Shown here in pieces: positions 26,795 through 35,786 of a DNA stretch of 64,000 nucleotides. Numbering within the stretch: the first letter of the stretch is position 1; every line of letters begins with the position of its first letter. This DNA comes from Bog-756 sp963734395 (lineage in GTDB: Bacteria > Actinomycetota > Acidimicrobiia > Acidimicrobiales > RAAP-2): positions 62,001 through 126,000 of the forward strand of contig CAVTGY010000002.1 of assembly GCA_963734395.1 (NCBI GenBank). The letters run 5' to 3'. Below the pieces are notes generated by a model. It worked only from the letters and a program-made list of their open reading frames with translations, did not search any database and had not been told where the DNA came from. The position numbers and the translations under genes were made by a program.

Positions 26795-27766
26795 TCAATC
26801 GGCGGCCACCTTGCCCAGGTCGGCCAGAATCCGTTCGGCCTGAGAGACGATCTGGACGACCAGGCTGGCTGCGGGTACCAGAGTCTGGATGGCACCCACT
26901 CCCTGGCCGCTCGGATAGCACTCACGGTCGGGATCGACACCGGCGGTGTTCTCGCCGCCGCCCAGATGGAAGGCGCCATCGTGCATCGATCGACTCAGCT
27001 GTGCCGGGAACGGGCTGAGCTCGCCGGCGTTCTCCTCGAAGAACGTGGTGTATTGGTTTCGCACCACTCGCATCGTCTTGCCCGAGAATGCGCGACTGAT
27101 GGTGGTCCCGTCCTCAGCGGTCTGGATCAAAGCGTCCTTGTATCCGGCCACGCTGCGGGCCTCGGGGGTCGCAATGAACCGGGTGCCGATCCACACCCCA
27201 TCCGCTCCGAGGGCCAGAGCGGCGGCGAGCCCCCTGCCGTCGAAGATGCCACCGGCCGCCACCACCGGAATATCGCCACCGACCGCGTCGACGATCTGGG
27301 GAACCAGGGGCATGGTGGCGACAAGCCCGGTGTGACCGCCGGCCTCGGTTCCCTGGGCCACAACGATGTCGCACCCGGCCTCGAGCGCACGCCGGGCATG
27401 GCTCACTTTGCCGCACATGTTGACCACCAGGATGTCATGCCGGTGGCACAGGTCGACCACATCGGCGGGCACTCCCAATCCGGCCACGAACACCGACGCA
27501 CCGCCCTCGATGATCTGCTCGACCTGTTTGACCATGTCGCCCGGCATCGCGGTCAGCAGGTCCACACCGAACGGCTTGTCGGTGGCGTTGCGGACCGCGG
27601 CGATCTCGGCCACCATCCGGTCGTTGCTCATGGTGGACGCACCCAGGCAGCCGAACCCTCCGGCGTCTGAGACCGCCGTGACCAGGGGTGCGTACGAGAC
27701 GCCACCCATGCCTGCCAACATCACCGGATGATCGATCCCGAGCAGTTCGGTGAGTCTCGTTTTCAT
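26795..27766 (-). CDS. nitronate monooxygenase / 2-nitropropane dioxygenase family flavoprotein
   Basis: The FMN TIM-barrel protein of 323 residues opens TRLTELLGIDHPVMLAGMGG, typical of the family. It has GASVFVAGLGVP, QGTEAGGHTG and the FMN phosphate-binding VVAAGGIFDGRGLAAALALGADGVWIGTRF near residue 200. Members include nitronate monooxygenases and enoyl reductases, so the reaction is not settled. ATG 27766 is chosen because GAGGAG precedes it at a good distance; the open frame further upstream is spurious. It starts 10 bp after the sulfatase stop, so the two are co-transcribed. Confidence 0.88.
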   Translation of the reverse strand: MKTRLTELLGIDHPVMLAGMGGVSYAPLVTAVSDAGGFGCLGASTMSNDRMVAEIAAVRNATDKPFGVDLLTAMPGDMVKQVEQIIEGGASVFVAGLGVPADVVDLCHRHDILVVNMCGKVSHARRALEAGCDIVVAQGTEAGGHTGLVATMPLVPQIVDAVGGDIPVVAAGGIFDGRGLAAALALGADGVWIGTRFIATPEARSVAGYKDALIQTAEDGTTISRAFSGKTMRVVRNQYTTFFEENAGELSPFPAQLSRSMHDGAFHLGGGENTAGVDPDRECYPSGQGVGAIQTLVPAASLVVQIVSQAERILADLGKVAAD

Positions 27767-27776
27767 CGTGATCTCC

Positions 27777-30103
27777 TCATTGCTCGGACATGATCCGCTC
27801 GAACTCCACCATCGGGCTGACCGGGACGTGTTCACCGAGGGTAACGGTGACCGAATGGATGGTGGCCGTGCAATCGAACGGCGCCTGATAGTCGTCGCCC
27901 ACCGCCGGTCCCAACTCGTAGCCGCAGGTCATTCCGGCGCCGGTGGCGCTGAAGGCGGCAACGGTGAAGGTCGGGATCAAGCCCTCGGCCACCACGTCGC
28001 CGTCGACCTCGAGCGCCGACGATCCTCCTTGGCCACCCGAGCCACCCGAGCCACCCGAGTCGTCGCGGTCGAAGCGGAATATCAACCGATGGCGGCCGGC
28101 GTCCACTGCCTTGGAGGCGGCGATCACGTGGCGCTCTTTGCCGTAGAGGTTGTGAACATACCGTGGGCGCCCCTTCCACAGGTGGAAGGAGAATCCCCCG
28201 AGCACGGAACCCTGCGCCAGGAGCACTCCCTCGGCAGCACGGCCGGGCGGAATGGTGACGTCGACCTCGATGACGTGACTTCGGTTCTTGACGTTGGCGG
28301 CCACCGGCTCCGGCACCGGGGAGGTTCCCGGGTAGTAGGTGGTGGCGAGGCGGGGGTGTCGCCGGTCAGGCTTCGGGTTGTTCAAGGTGTGCAGGACCCG
28401 GTTGTCGAGCGGGAGCACCTGGTTGCGACGGGCTTCGACCCACCAGCGTTCGACCATGTCGGCCAGACGGTCCGGGTGGCGATCGGTCAGGTCGTGGATC
28501 TCGGCCGGGTCGACAGCCACGTGGTAGAGCTCCCAGCGATCCTCGCTGAATGGTGCGTTCCAGTTCAAGCCGTCGTTGTAGACCGGCCCAATGGGTTTGA
28601 AGGTCACCGCCTTCCAGCCGTCGTGGTACAGGGCACGACTGCCGAACATCTCGAAGTACTGGGTGGTGTGGTGACCGGGGACGCCGTCCCCGTCGGGTTC
28701 CAACAGGGAAGCGAAGCTGACGCCGTCGAGGCGCGGTTTGAGGCACGTAGTCGATCGTCGGGGGGGCCTCGATGCCGGCCAGCTCGAGCACGGTGGGGAG
28801 GATGTCGACGGCGTGGGCGAACTGGCGGCGGATCCCGCCCTTTGACCCGAGACCGCCGGGCCAGCTCACGATGCAGGGGTCGGCCACCCCTCCCTCGTGG
28901 ACCTCCCGCTTCCATCGCTTGAAGGGGGTGTTGCCGGCCATGGTCCAACCCCAGGGGTAATTGTTGTGGGCACTGGGTCCGCCCAGCTCGTCGATACGCC
29001 GGGACAACTCGTCCACGCCGGCCGGGTCGAAGTTCTGCAGGCGGTTGTCGTTGATCGAGCCGCTCGGACCCCCTTCCGAGCTGGCACCGTTGTCAGAGAC
29101 CAGAATGATCAGGGTGTCGTCACGGTCTCCGGTCGTCTCGAGAAAGTCGAGCACCCGGGCCAGCTGGGCATCGGTGTAGGACAGGAACGCGGCGAAGCAC
29201 TCCATGAACCGAGCTGCCACCCGCCTCTCCTCGGCGGGGAGGTCCTCCCAGGCCGGCACCCACGGCGGTCGGGGGGCCATCTCCGCACCCGGTTCGAACA
29301 AGCCGGCCTCCAGCTGGCGGGCGAAGATCTCCTCCCGCCATCTGGTCCCAGCCCTTGTCGAAGTGCCCGGCGTACCGCTCGATCCACTCGGGTGGGGCGT
29401 GGTGGGGCGAATGGCAGGCGCCGGTGCACAAGTAGAGAAAGAAGCGGCGATCCACGTCGACCGCCCGGAGATCGGCCAACTGGGCAATGGCCTGGTCGGC
29501 GAGATCCGCACTCAGGTGGTAGCCCTCGTCGATCGAGCGGGGCGGCTGGATTGCATGATTGTCGTGGTACAGGGTGGGGACGAACTGGTGGGTTTCGCCC
29601 CCGTGAAAGCCGTACCAGCGATCGAACCCCCGGGCCAAGGGCCAGCTGTGCCGTGGAGCGGCCATGTTGGTCTCGTCGTCGGGGGTGAGGTGCCACTTGC
29701 CTACGGCGTAGGTGGCGTAGCCCTGTTGGCGGAGTATCTCGGACAGGAATCCGTTCTCTTTCGGGACCTCGCCGTTGTAGCCGGGGTACCCGACGGTCAG
29801 GTCGGCGATCCGGCCGAGACCATTGCGGTGGTGGTTGCGTCCGGTCAGCAGGCAAGCTCGGGTCGGGGAACAGAGCGCGGTGGTGTGAAAGTTGGTGAGG
29901 CGGACGCCTTGTGCGGCCAATCCGTCGATGGTCGGCGTTGCGATATCCGACCCGTAGCAGCCCAGCTGGGCGAAGCCGACGTCGTCGAGAACGACCACCA
30001 TCACGTTGGGAGCACCGTCCGGCGGCCTTGGCACGTCCGGCCACCAGGGCGTGGAGTCCCGCCAGTCATCACCGATGACGCCTTGGAACGGTGGAGTCTC
30101 CAT
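27777..30103 (-). CDS. Cys-type arylsulfatase with C-terminal extra domain, two frameshifts
   Basis: Sulfatases cleave sulfate esters using formylglycine. The protein starts METPPFQGVIGDDWRDSTPW and has metal ligands D40-D41 (VVVLDDVGFAQLG), formylglycine Cys78 in CSPTRACLLTGRNHHRNG, AVGKWHLTP and LVSDNGASSEGG. After about residue 540 an extra beta-rich domain follows (VIEVDVTIPPGRAAEGVLLA, GYELGPAVGDDYQAPF). One extra base near 29337 (DQM should continue REEIFARQ) and one near 28738 (IDYVPQ should continue PRLDGVSFASL) break the frame. Corrected length is 775 codons. No formylglycine-generating enzyme is in the window and no signal peptide is seen. The substrate is unknown. Confidence 0.88.
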
Positions 30104-30236
30104 TACGACCTCCCGATCGTGTTCGCTGAATTGATCCGGCGGAGCGCCGGTCGCAGGTTGATTCTTGCCTGGTCGGTGGGCGACGCGCTCGGTGCGCTGA
30201 TCTCGTCGATGCCGTTGGAGGACCGTGGTGGCCCGG

Positions 30237-30383
30237 TCACACCAGGTAAGGGCAGTGTCGGCAACCGGATCCGCAGCACTCGGCTCGGTCGGTCAGAAAG
30301 GCAGCCGTCAGCACGAAGAGGCCGGTTTCGGGATCGGAGTAGCCGGGGTCTCCGCGGGACATCGCTGCGTGGTGGGCGGCCAT
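30237..30383 (-). CDS. DUF5522-type mini-protein with Cys/His cluster
   Basis: A 48-residue ORF from ATG 30383 begins MAAHHAAMSRGDPGYSDP and ends AECCGSGCRHCPYLV. The FVLTAAFLTDR-x3-CCGSGC-RHCPY arrangement is what I know from the uncharacterised DUF5522 family of small metal-binding-like proteins. Four Cys and a His in the last 12 residues suggest a metal or Fe-S site. It starts 88 bp after the exporter stop (corrected frame) and may be co-transcribed. Function is unknown. Confidence 0.7.
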   Translation of the reverse strand: MAAHHAAMSRGDPGYSDPETGLFVLTAAFLTDRAECCGSGCRHCPYLV

Positions 30384-30471
30384 GATCTCACTCGCGGTGG
30401 GGATGGTCAGGGGGCAGTCGGGACGGGTGTGGAGTGTCCGGTGGCCGGACGGGTCGCTCTCCCGACCGGTG

Positions 30472-32158
30472 TCATCTGCTCCTGGTGCGGCGCCGGTGGG
30501 CGCTGCGCAAGGATCCGGGCAGTGCCGACTCGGGGAAGTCCGCCCCCGCAACGGGCACGGGTCGGGAGTCGGCCGGGCTGGGCGGCTCGACCGACTCCGG
30601 GGAGGTGGCCGTCGCCTCGTCGACGGACCGGGGACACACTGGGGACGAAGTCGCGCTGGCGCACCAGGGCGAGGGCACCCACTGCTCCGACGAAGGCGAC
30701 GACCGTTGCGATCGTCATCAGGTGATTGAAGGTGGTGGTGAATCCCACCGTGTAGGCATTCACCAGCGCGTTTCGAGCCGCGGCAATCGGGATGACCGCA
30801 TGCGGTCTGCCGTATTCCGCCACCGGCCAGCGGATCCGAACAGGCGTGATCCTCCATGAGCGAGTACGAGCCGGCCGACCGGGCGTGGACGCAAGCGCAT
30901 TGGCAGTGTAGGCACGGATCTCACTGAGGAAGACCGCCCCAAGGGCGGCGATGCCGGTGGCAATCCCGACCAGCCGGAACGTATTGGACGAGCCGGACGA
31001 CATGCCGCTGCGCTGGGGAGGCACCACTGACACGGTGGCGGCAGCCAGTACCGGGTTGGTGAAGCCGACGCCGATCCCGGCCACGATGAATCCGGGCAGG
31101 AGCACCGTCCAGGTCGAAGTGGGCTGGATGTCGGTCATCAGCTTGCACCCCAGTGCAATGAGCATCATGCCCAGTCCCATCAGGTAGCGGGAGTGGACCC
31201 GGACGGTGAGCTTGCCGGCGAAGGGGGCGACGATGAAGGACAGCATGGTGATGGGTAGGAACCGTAGGCCGGCAGCAAACGGCCCGTACCCGAGGACGTC
31301 CTGCAGGTAGAGGGTGAGGTAGAGGAACATGGCGAAGATGGACGCGGAGATGGTGAAGGCGGTCAGCGACACACCGACCATGGCCGGTCGCTTGAACAGC
31401 GCCAGGTCGAGCATGGGATCGCTCCCGCGCCATTCGGCGACCAGGAAGACGCCCATCAGGACGGCGGCCCCGACCAGCAAGAGCACGATGGTTGGGCTGC
31501 TCCAACCCTTGGAGTTGCCCTCCACCAAGGCGAACACCAGCATGAAGAGCGATGCCGAAAACGTGATGAACCCGATCCAATCGACCCTGCGTCTGGTCGG
31601 ATCCTTGGAGTCCACCACCTTGGCCAGCGTGATGGCGATGGCCACCAAACCGATGGGCACGTTGACGAAGAAGATCCACCGCCACCCGATACCGCTGGTG
31701 AGCGCCCCACCGATCAGCGGGCCGACGGCAACCGCGCCTCCAAGGACGGCACCGTAGATGCCGAATGCAGTTCCACGTTCCTTGCCCGAGAACGCCTGGG
31801 CGATCAGGGCGAGTGACGTTGCGAACATGATGGCGCCGCCCACCCCTTGGACCCCGCGCATCACGTTGAGCATCAGAGGGTTGGTGGAGAGCCCACAAGC
31901 CAGCGACGATGCCGAAAAGATGGCCAATCCGGTGGCGAAGAGCCGGCGCCGGCCGAACATGTCCCCCACGACCCCGGCGGTGAGGAGGAACGAGGCCAGC
32001 GTGATCGAGTAGGCGTCGATCACCCATTGCAAGTCGGCAAACGAGGAGTGAAGCGATCGTTGGATCGCCGGAAGGGCGACGTTGACCACGGTGATGTCCA
32101 ACAGGAGCATGAAGGTGCCGGTGCATCCCGCAATGAGCGTCCACCACTTGCGGTCCAT
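30472..32158 (-). CDS. DHA2-family drug/proton exporter (MFS, 14 helices), frameshift near its C-terminus
   Basis: The protein starts MDRKWWTLIAGCTGTFMLLL and has the DHA2 motif DITVVNVALPAIQ in helix 1, motif A LTAGVVGDMFGRRRLFATGL, and motif C-like GIYGAVLGGAVAVGPLIGG. Fourteen helices place it with EmrB/QacA exporters. After RQRDFVPSV the frame as read becomes Arg/Gly-rich. Removing one c near 30635 gives RSVDEATATSPESVEPPSP and a stop at 30472, which looks like a true acidic tail; uncorrected, the frame runs to 30407. A loop around 30790-30880 also reads poorly and may hide compensating indels. A promoter with an overlapping palindrome lies upstream. Confidence 0.82.
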
Positions 32159-32230
32159 CCGACCTCCTCGCCATGATCAGGTCCGATCGCCACCGGGCAG
32201 GGCGACACCGCCTGTAGCAAGGCCGACTCC

Positions 32231-32252
32231 GCATGTATAGACGAGAACATGC
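32231..32252. promoter_or_regulatory. palindrome overlapping the exporter -10, likely repressor operator
   Basis: Arms GCATGT (32231-32236) and ACATGC (32247-32252) with a 10-bp spacer cover the spacer and -10 of the exporter promoter. TetR-type repressors of efflux genes commonly bind such sites. The KstR-like TetR encoded at 34135-34749 is the nearest candidate, but the link is an inference. Confidence 0.5.
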
Positions 32253-32262
32253 CCGTGGGCAA
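32234..32262 (-). promoter_or_regulatory. promoter of the DHA2 exporter gene
   Basis: On the minus strand TTGCCC (32262-32257) and TATACA (32239-32234) are separated by exactly 17 bp. Transcription would start near 32227, giving a leader of about 70 bases before ATG 32158. The -10 falls inside the GCATGT/ACATGC palindrome. Confidence 0.5.
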
Positions 32263-32289
32263 CGATCCCACCTTTGGGGGAGTTGCGGG

Positions 32290-33099
32290 TCAGGTGATGT
32301 CGCGCCGGGTGAGGATGATCGACCCCACTCCGGCGAAGACCAGCCCGTAGGCCAGCATCAGCAGTGTCCCTTGCCACCAGTTGAAGAGCCCGAAGTCGGC
32401 TCCGCGACCGCGGGTGAGGTTTGCCGCGGCAGTCGCAGCCCCGGTGGGCACCCACCTTTCCGCGCCGTGGACCAGCCCCACCAGGATGCCCTCGAGGATG
32501 ATGAACCAGCCCAGGCAGACGATGATGGCCGCCACCTGATTGGTCAGTACCGACCCGACCCCGAGGCCGAGGATGCCGAAAAGGGCGAACACCAGGATCA
32601 TCCCCGGGGCCACCGCCGGTAGCTGGCGGATCAAGGCCGACAACGAGCCGCCCTGGGCCACCAGGGTGGCGCCGCCGCCGATCAGGGTGGCCACCAGCAT
32701 GATCACCGCCAGCAATGCCCCGAGCACCGCGGCGAGGATCAGCTTCGCTCCTACGAACCGGGGTCGGTGGGGGGTGACCAGAAAGGAGGTGGTCACCGTC
32801 TTGTGCCGGAACTCGGTGGTCACGATGAGAACGCCGAGAAGCAGAGCGAGCAGATAGCACTCGAATCCAGACCCCAACAGGTTCCGAAGTTGCTGCGTGG
32901 TATGGGGGTAGTTGGGAATTCCGAAGGTGCCGTTACCGTTACCGTTGCCACCACCGCCGTTGCCACCGCCGTTCGTGTCGTGGGAAATGAAGTACACCAG
33001 AATGAGCAGAGCATTGATGACGATGGCGATCCCGGCGAGCACCCACGGAACGGCGGTGGTCCTGATCTTGAGCCACTCGGATCGAACACTGGCGATCAT
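32290..33099 (-). CDS. ABC transporter permease (ABC-2 type)
   Basis: The 269-residue protein starts MIASVRSEWLKIRTTAVPW, the usual opening of ABC-2 permeases. It has about six helices (WVLAGIAIVINALLILVYFI, CYLLALLLGVLIVTTE, LILAAVLGALLAVIMLVATL, MILVFALFGILGLGVGSVL, and a C-terminal pair). A loop rich in Gly/Asn (DTNGGGNGGGGNGNGNG) follows helix 1. ATG 33099 overlaps the stop of the ATPase gene (ATGA). With the ATPase it forms an exporter of unknown substrate. Confidence 0.88.
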   Translation of the reverse strand: MIASVRSEWLKIRTTAVPWVLAGIAIVINALLILVYFISHDTNGGGNGGGGNGNGNGTFGIPNYPHTTQQLRNLLGSGFECYLLALLLGVLIVTTEFRHKTVTTSFLVTPHRPRFVGAKLILAAVLGALLAVIMLVATLIGGGATLVAQGGSLSALIRQLPAVAPGMILVFALFGILGLGVGSVLTNQVAAIIVCLGWFIILEGILVGLVHGAERWVPTGAATAAANLTRGRGADFGLFNWWQGTLLMLAYGLVFAGVGSIILTRRDIT

Positions 33100-34083
33100 G
33101 GCGCTCCCGGCAAGGACTGCGCCGCCGCCTGGCGGGGATCGGCGGCATCGAAGCCATGAGTCAGGCTGAGGAAGACCTCTTCGAGGCTGCCTCGTTCCGT
33201 GGGCCAGCTCGTAGAGGACGATCTGGTGCTGCGCGGCCAGCGGACCGAACCACTCAGGGGTGCCACGGTCGATCACCAGGGTGTCGGGGGCCACCTGCCG
33301 GAAAGCCACCGGTACCGCCTGCAGCACGGCGATGAGGCGGGGCAGCTCTGGCGATCGGATACGCAGTCCGGTGGCGGTTCCGGCCTGTGTGGCCAACTCG
33401 GCCAACGTGGTCTGCAGCACCAACCTCCCGTGGGACACGATCACCACGTCGTCGACCGTCTCTTCCATCTCTGCGAGCAGATGGGAGGAGACCAGGACCG
33501 AGTGGCCGATCGAAGCCTGGTGACGGATGAAGGTGCGCAGCCATTGAATGCCCTGGGGGTCGAGACCGTTGGAGGGCTCGTCCAGGATGAGGATCTCGGG
33601 GTCGCCGAGTAGGGCAGTGGCCAGTTGCAGGCGTTGGCGCATGCCCATGGAGAATTTTCCTACTCGGCGCCTGGCGACATCGGAGAGACCGACCAGGTCC
33701 AGCGTCTCGCCGACTCTGCTGAGGGGGATCCCCGCTCCGATGGCCACCATCTTGAGGTGATCCTCCGCCCGACGACTGGGGTGGAAGCTGGTCGCCTCGA
33801 GCACCGCCCCCACATGATGGACCGGCTTCTCGATGTCGACGTAGCGCCGACCCCCGAATGTCGCTGAGCCACCGGTCCCGTTGACCAGGCCAAGTAGAAT
33901 GCGCAACGTTGTCGTCTTGCCCGATCCGTTGGGTCCGAGGAAGCCGGTGACCCGTCCCGGGGCCACTTCGAAGCTGAGGTCGTCGACAGCGAGCACCGGG
34001 CCGAACTGTTTGGACAACTCGCGCACCTCGATGGCCGACGGCATGCCAGACGGTACCCCGTGGCATTCGATGAGGAGGGTCAT
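33096..34083 (-). CDS. ABC transporter ATP-binding protein, one frameshift
   Basis: Walker A is GFLGPNGSGKTTTLRILLGL. The Q-loop area follows, then signature FSMGMRQRLQLATALLGDP and Walker B ILILDEPSNGLDPQG, with the H-loop in VLVSSHLLAEMEE. This is the CcmA/DrrA-like class that pairs with ABC-2 permeases. One extra base near 33197 joins it falsely to the permease frame. Corrected, ELAH continues ERGSLEEVFLSLTHGFDAAD and stops at 33096, giving 329 codons with the usual SLEEVFL tail. ATG 34083 is the longest start; ATG 34044 (MPSAIEVRELSK) also fits well. Confidence 0.9.
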
Positions 34084-34134
34084 GCCTCACGGCAGGAGGC
34101 CCCGCCAGGTCCACCACAGCTGCTCGATTCGGGC

Positions 34135-34749
34135 TCAGTTCGGGCTCAGGACCTCGGCATAGATATCGGTCGGGAGCAGGAATCCGACTGCGACCACCAG
34201 CTCGTCGTGGACCCGGCCCATGTTGCTCCAGCCGTTCACCCACCCCACCAGCGCCGAGTACCAGACGTGGCCGAGGATGCGGGCCCGGTCGCCGATGTCG
34301 GGAGGGTGGGGCTCGCCGATGGCCCGGGTGATGATCCCCTCCATCAGCAGTGACACCTGTTGCTGGCACTCGATGGCGGCGGGGTCCGGGGAGGCGAGCG
34401 CGGTGAAGACGGCACCGACCAGCTGTGGCTGGCGACCCATGGCCCGGAGCGCCCGGTCGAGGACGTCGATGACCCGAGCGGCGGCCGAGTCGCCTTGAGC
34501 AGGGAGTTGGGCCAACCGCGCGTCCAGTTGTTCCACCCAGTGGACCAGGGCGGCGGCCAACAGATGGTCCTTGCTGGTGAAGTACCGGTAGACAGTGCCC
34601 ATGGCCACGTCGGCCAGCGAGGCGACGTCGCGCATCTGCACCGCTTCGTACCCCCCGTCGAGCCCGAGCGTCATGGCGGCGTCGACGACACGCTGGCGAC
34701 GGGCTTGCTGGGCTCGCGTCAAGGTGCGTGGCACCGGACGGTTCGCCAT
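34135..34749 (-). CDS. TetR-family regulator, KstR-like
   Basis: The 204-residue protein has a TetR helix-turn-helix GGYEAVQMRDVASLADVAMG followed by TVYRYFTSKDHLLAAAL. From memory this is very close to the DNA-binding domain of KstR, the repressor of cholesterol catabolism genes in mycobacteria (GGYEAVQMRAVADRADVAVG). The C-terminal part VWYSALVGWVNGWSNMGRV also resembles KstR. It lies upstream of the ABC exporter on the same strand and divergent from a second TetR gene. Its targets may include the acyl-CoA genes further right or the exporters; this is inference. Confidence 0.85.
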   Translation of the reverse strand: MANRPVPRTLTRAQQARRQRVVDAAMTLGLDGGYEAVQMRDVASLADVAMGTVYRYFTSKDHLLAAALVHWVEQLDARLAQLPAQGDSAAARVIDVLDRALRAMGRQPQLVGAVFTALASPDPAAIECQQQVSLLMEGIITRAIGEPHPPDIGDRARILGHVWYSALVGWVNGWSNMGRVHDELVVAVGFLLPTDIYAEVLSPN

Positions 34750-34870
34750 GACCGTTCACCCTAGTCTTCAGGGGTTTCGTCCCTAAAACAGCCGTGGATC
34801 GGCCACGAGGAACATCTCCAGAAGACCGAACCGGTCAGCTCGTAGCCGGACCACATCTGACGTCCCTTCA

Positions 34871-34898
34871 TTTCCGGTGCCACGACCCTCGGTACGAT
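34871..34898 (+). promoter_or_regulatory. candidate leaderless promoter of the plus-strand TetR gene
   Basis: TACGAT (34893-34898) lies 8 bp before ATG 34907, with no ribosome site between, as expected for a leaderless actinobacterial start. A poor -35 (TTTCCG, 34871-34876) is 16 bp upstream. Confidence 0.4.
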
Positions 34899-34906
34899 GG
34901 TCCGCC

Positions 34907-35786
34907 ATGCAACTTGCCGAGGACTGCCGAGGATCCCGAGCTCATCGCCACCACCGACGGCCGCGTTCCCGGGCATCGGGGCCGGGCCACCCGCCAGCGC
35001 CTGCTGGAGTGCACCGCAGAGCTGTTGGTGGCGACGCCTTGGCGTTCGATCAAGGTGATCGACATCGCCCGCCGGGCGGGGACATCGCCGGCGACCTTCT
35101 ACCAGTACTTCGAAAACGTGGAGGCGGCCATCACCGTCTTGGCCGAGGAGCTCGTCGAAGGGGTGGGGCTACTGGCCGGGTTGGTGGACGGTGACTGGTC
35201 CGAGGAGGCCGGCTGGGCCACCTCGGTCGCCGTCGTCGAAGGCTTCATGGAGTACTGGGAGCGCAACCGCGCCGTCTTCCGGGTTGTGGAATTGACCACC
35301 GTCGAAGGCGACTTGCGCTTTCAGGGTCTGCGGGTTCGCGCCCTCAACGCAGTGACGGTGACCCTGGCCAGGGTGATCGCCACCAACGGCGACGGCTCAC
35401 GGTCTCCGGTCGGCGCCGATCCGATGGCTGCCGCGGGCACGCTCATCGCCATGCTGGCCCAGGTGGCCGGGCACCGCTACGGATTCGAGTTCTGGGGTAT
35501 CCGGACCGCCTCGTTGGTCGACAGCCAGGCCCGACTGCTCCACTGGGCGGTGACCGGACGGGCCGCTCCCGAGGGGGCCGAGGTCGCCGGCGCCAGCGCT
35601 CCGCTTCCTCGCACCGGCCCGGTGGTGGGCGGGGGAGCGGCGGCGGCACGCACGGCCCAGGCCAAGGCGGCCCGGGCCAAGGCGGCCGGGCCAAGGCGAC
35701 CCTCAAGCCCAGAGCCGTCGCCGGCCGCCCTGGCGAACGAGGACCACCCCGGCTCCTCAGCGCATGGCCACCGGATTGACCGGTGA
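34907..35786 (+). CDS. TetR-family regulator with Ala/Lys-rich tail, one frameshift
   Basis: The helix-turn-helix is RSIKVIDIARRAGTSPATFY then QYFENVEAAITVLAEELVEG. The C-terminal ligand domain follows (GFMEYWERNRAVFRVVELTT). The ATG at 34907 is in another frame from the body. Removing one c near 34928 gives MQLAEDCEDPELIATTDGR and a length of 293 codons. The last 70 residues are low-complexity (AARTAQAKAARAKAAG), coded by 15-bp direct repeats at 35661-35698. The tail overlaps the 3' end of the convergent cyclase gene by 30 bp; a further indel within the repeats could shorten it slightly. Targets are unknown. Confidence 0.78.

Noticed and set aside
32290..34083. A fused ABC ATPase-permease protein
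   Set aside because: The join reads as out-of-frame Arg/Pro-rich sequence. Removing one base near 33197 gives the normal SLEEVFL tail and an ATGA overlap with the permease.
34750..34906. AGGGG/CCCT inverted motif between the divergent TetR genes as an autoregulatory operator
   Set aside because: The arms are only 4-5 bp and the symmetry is poor; too weak to report.
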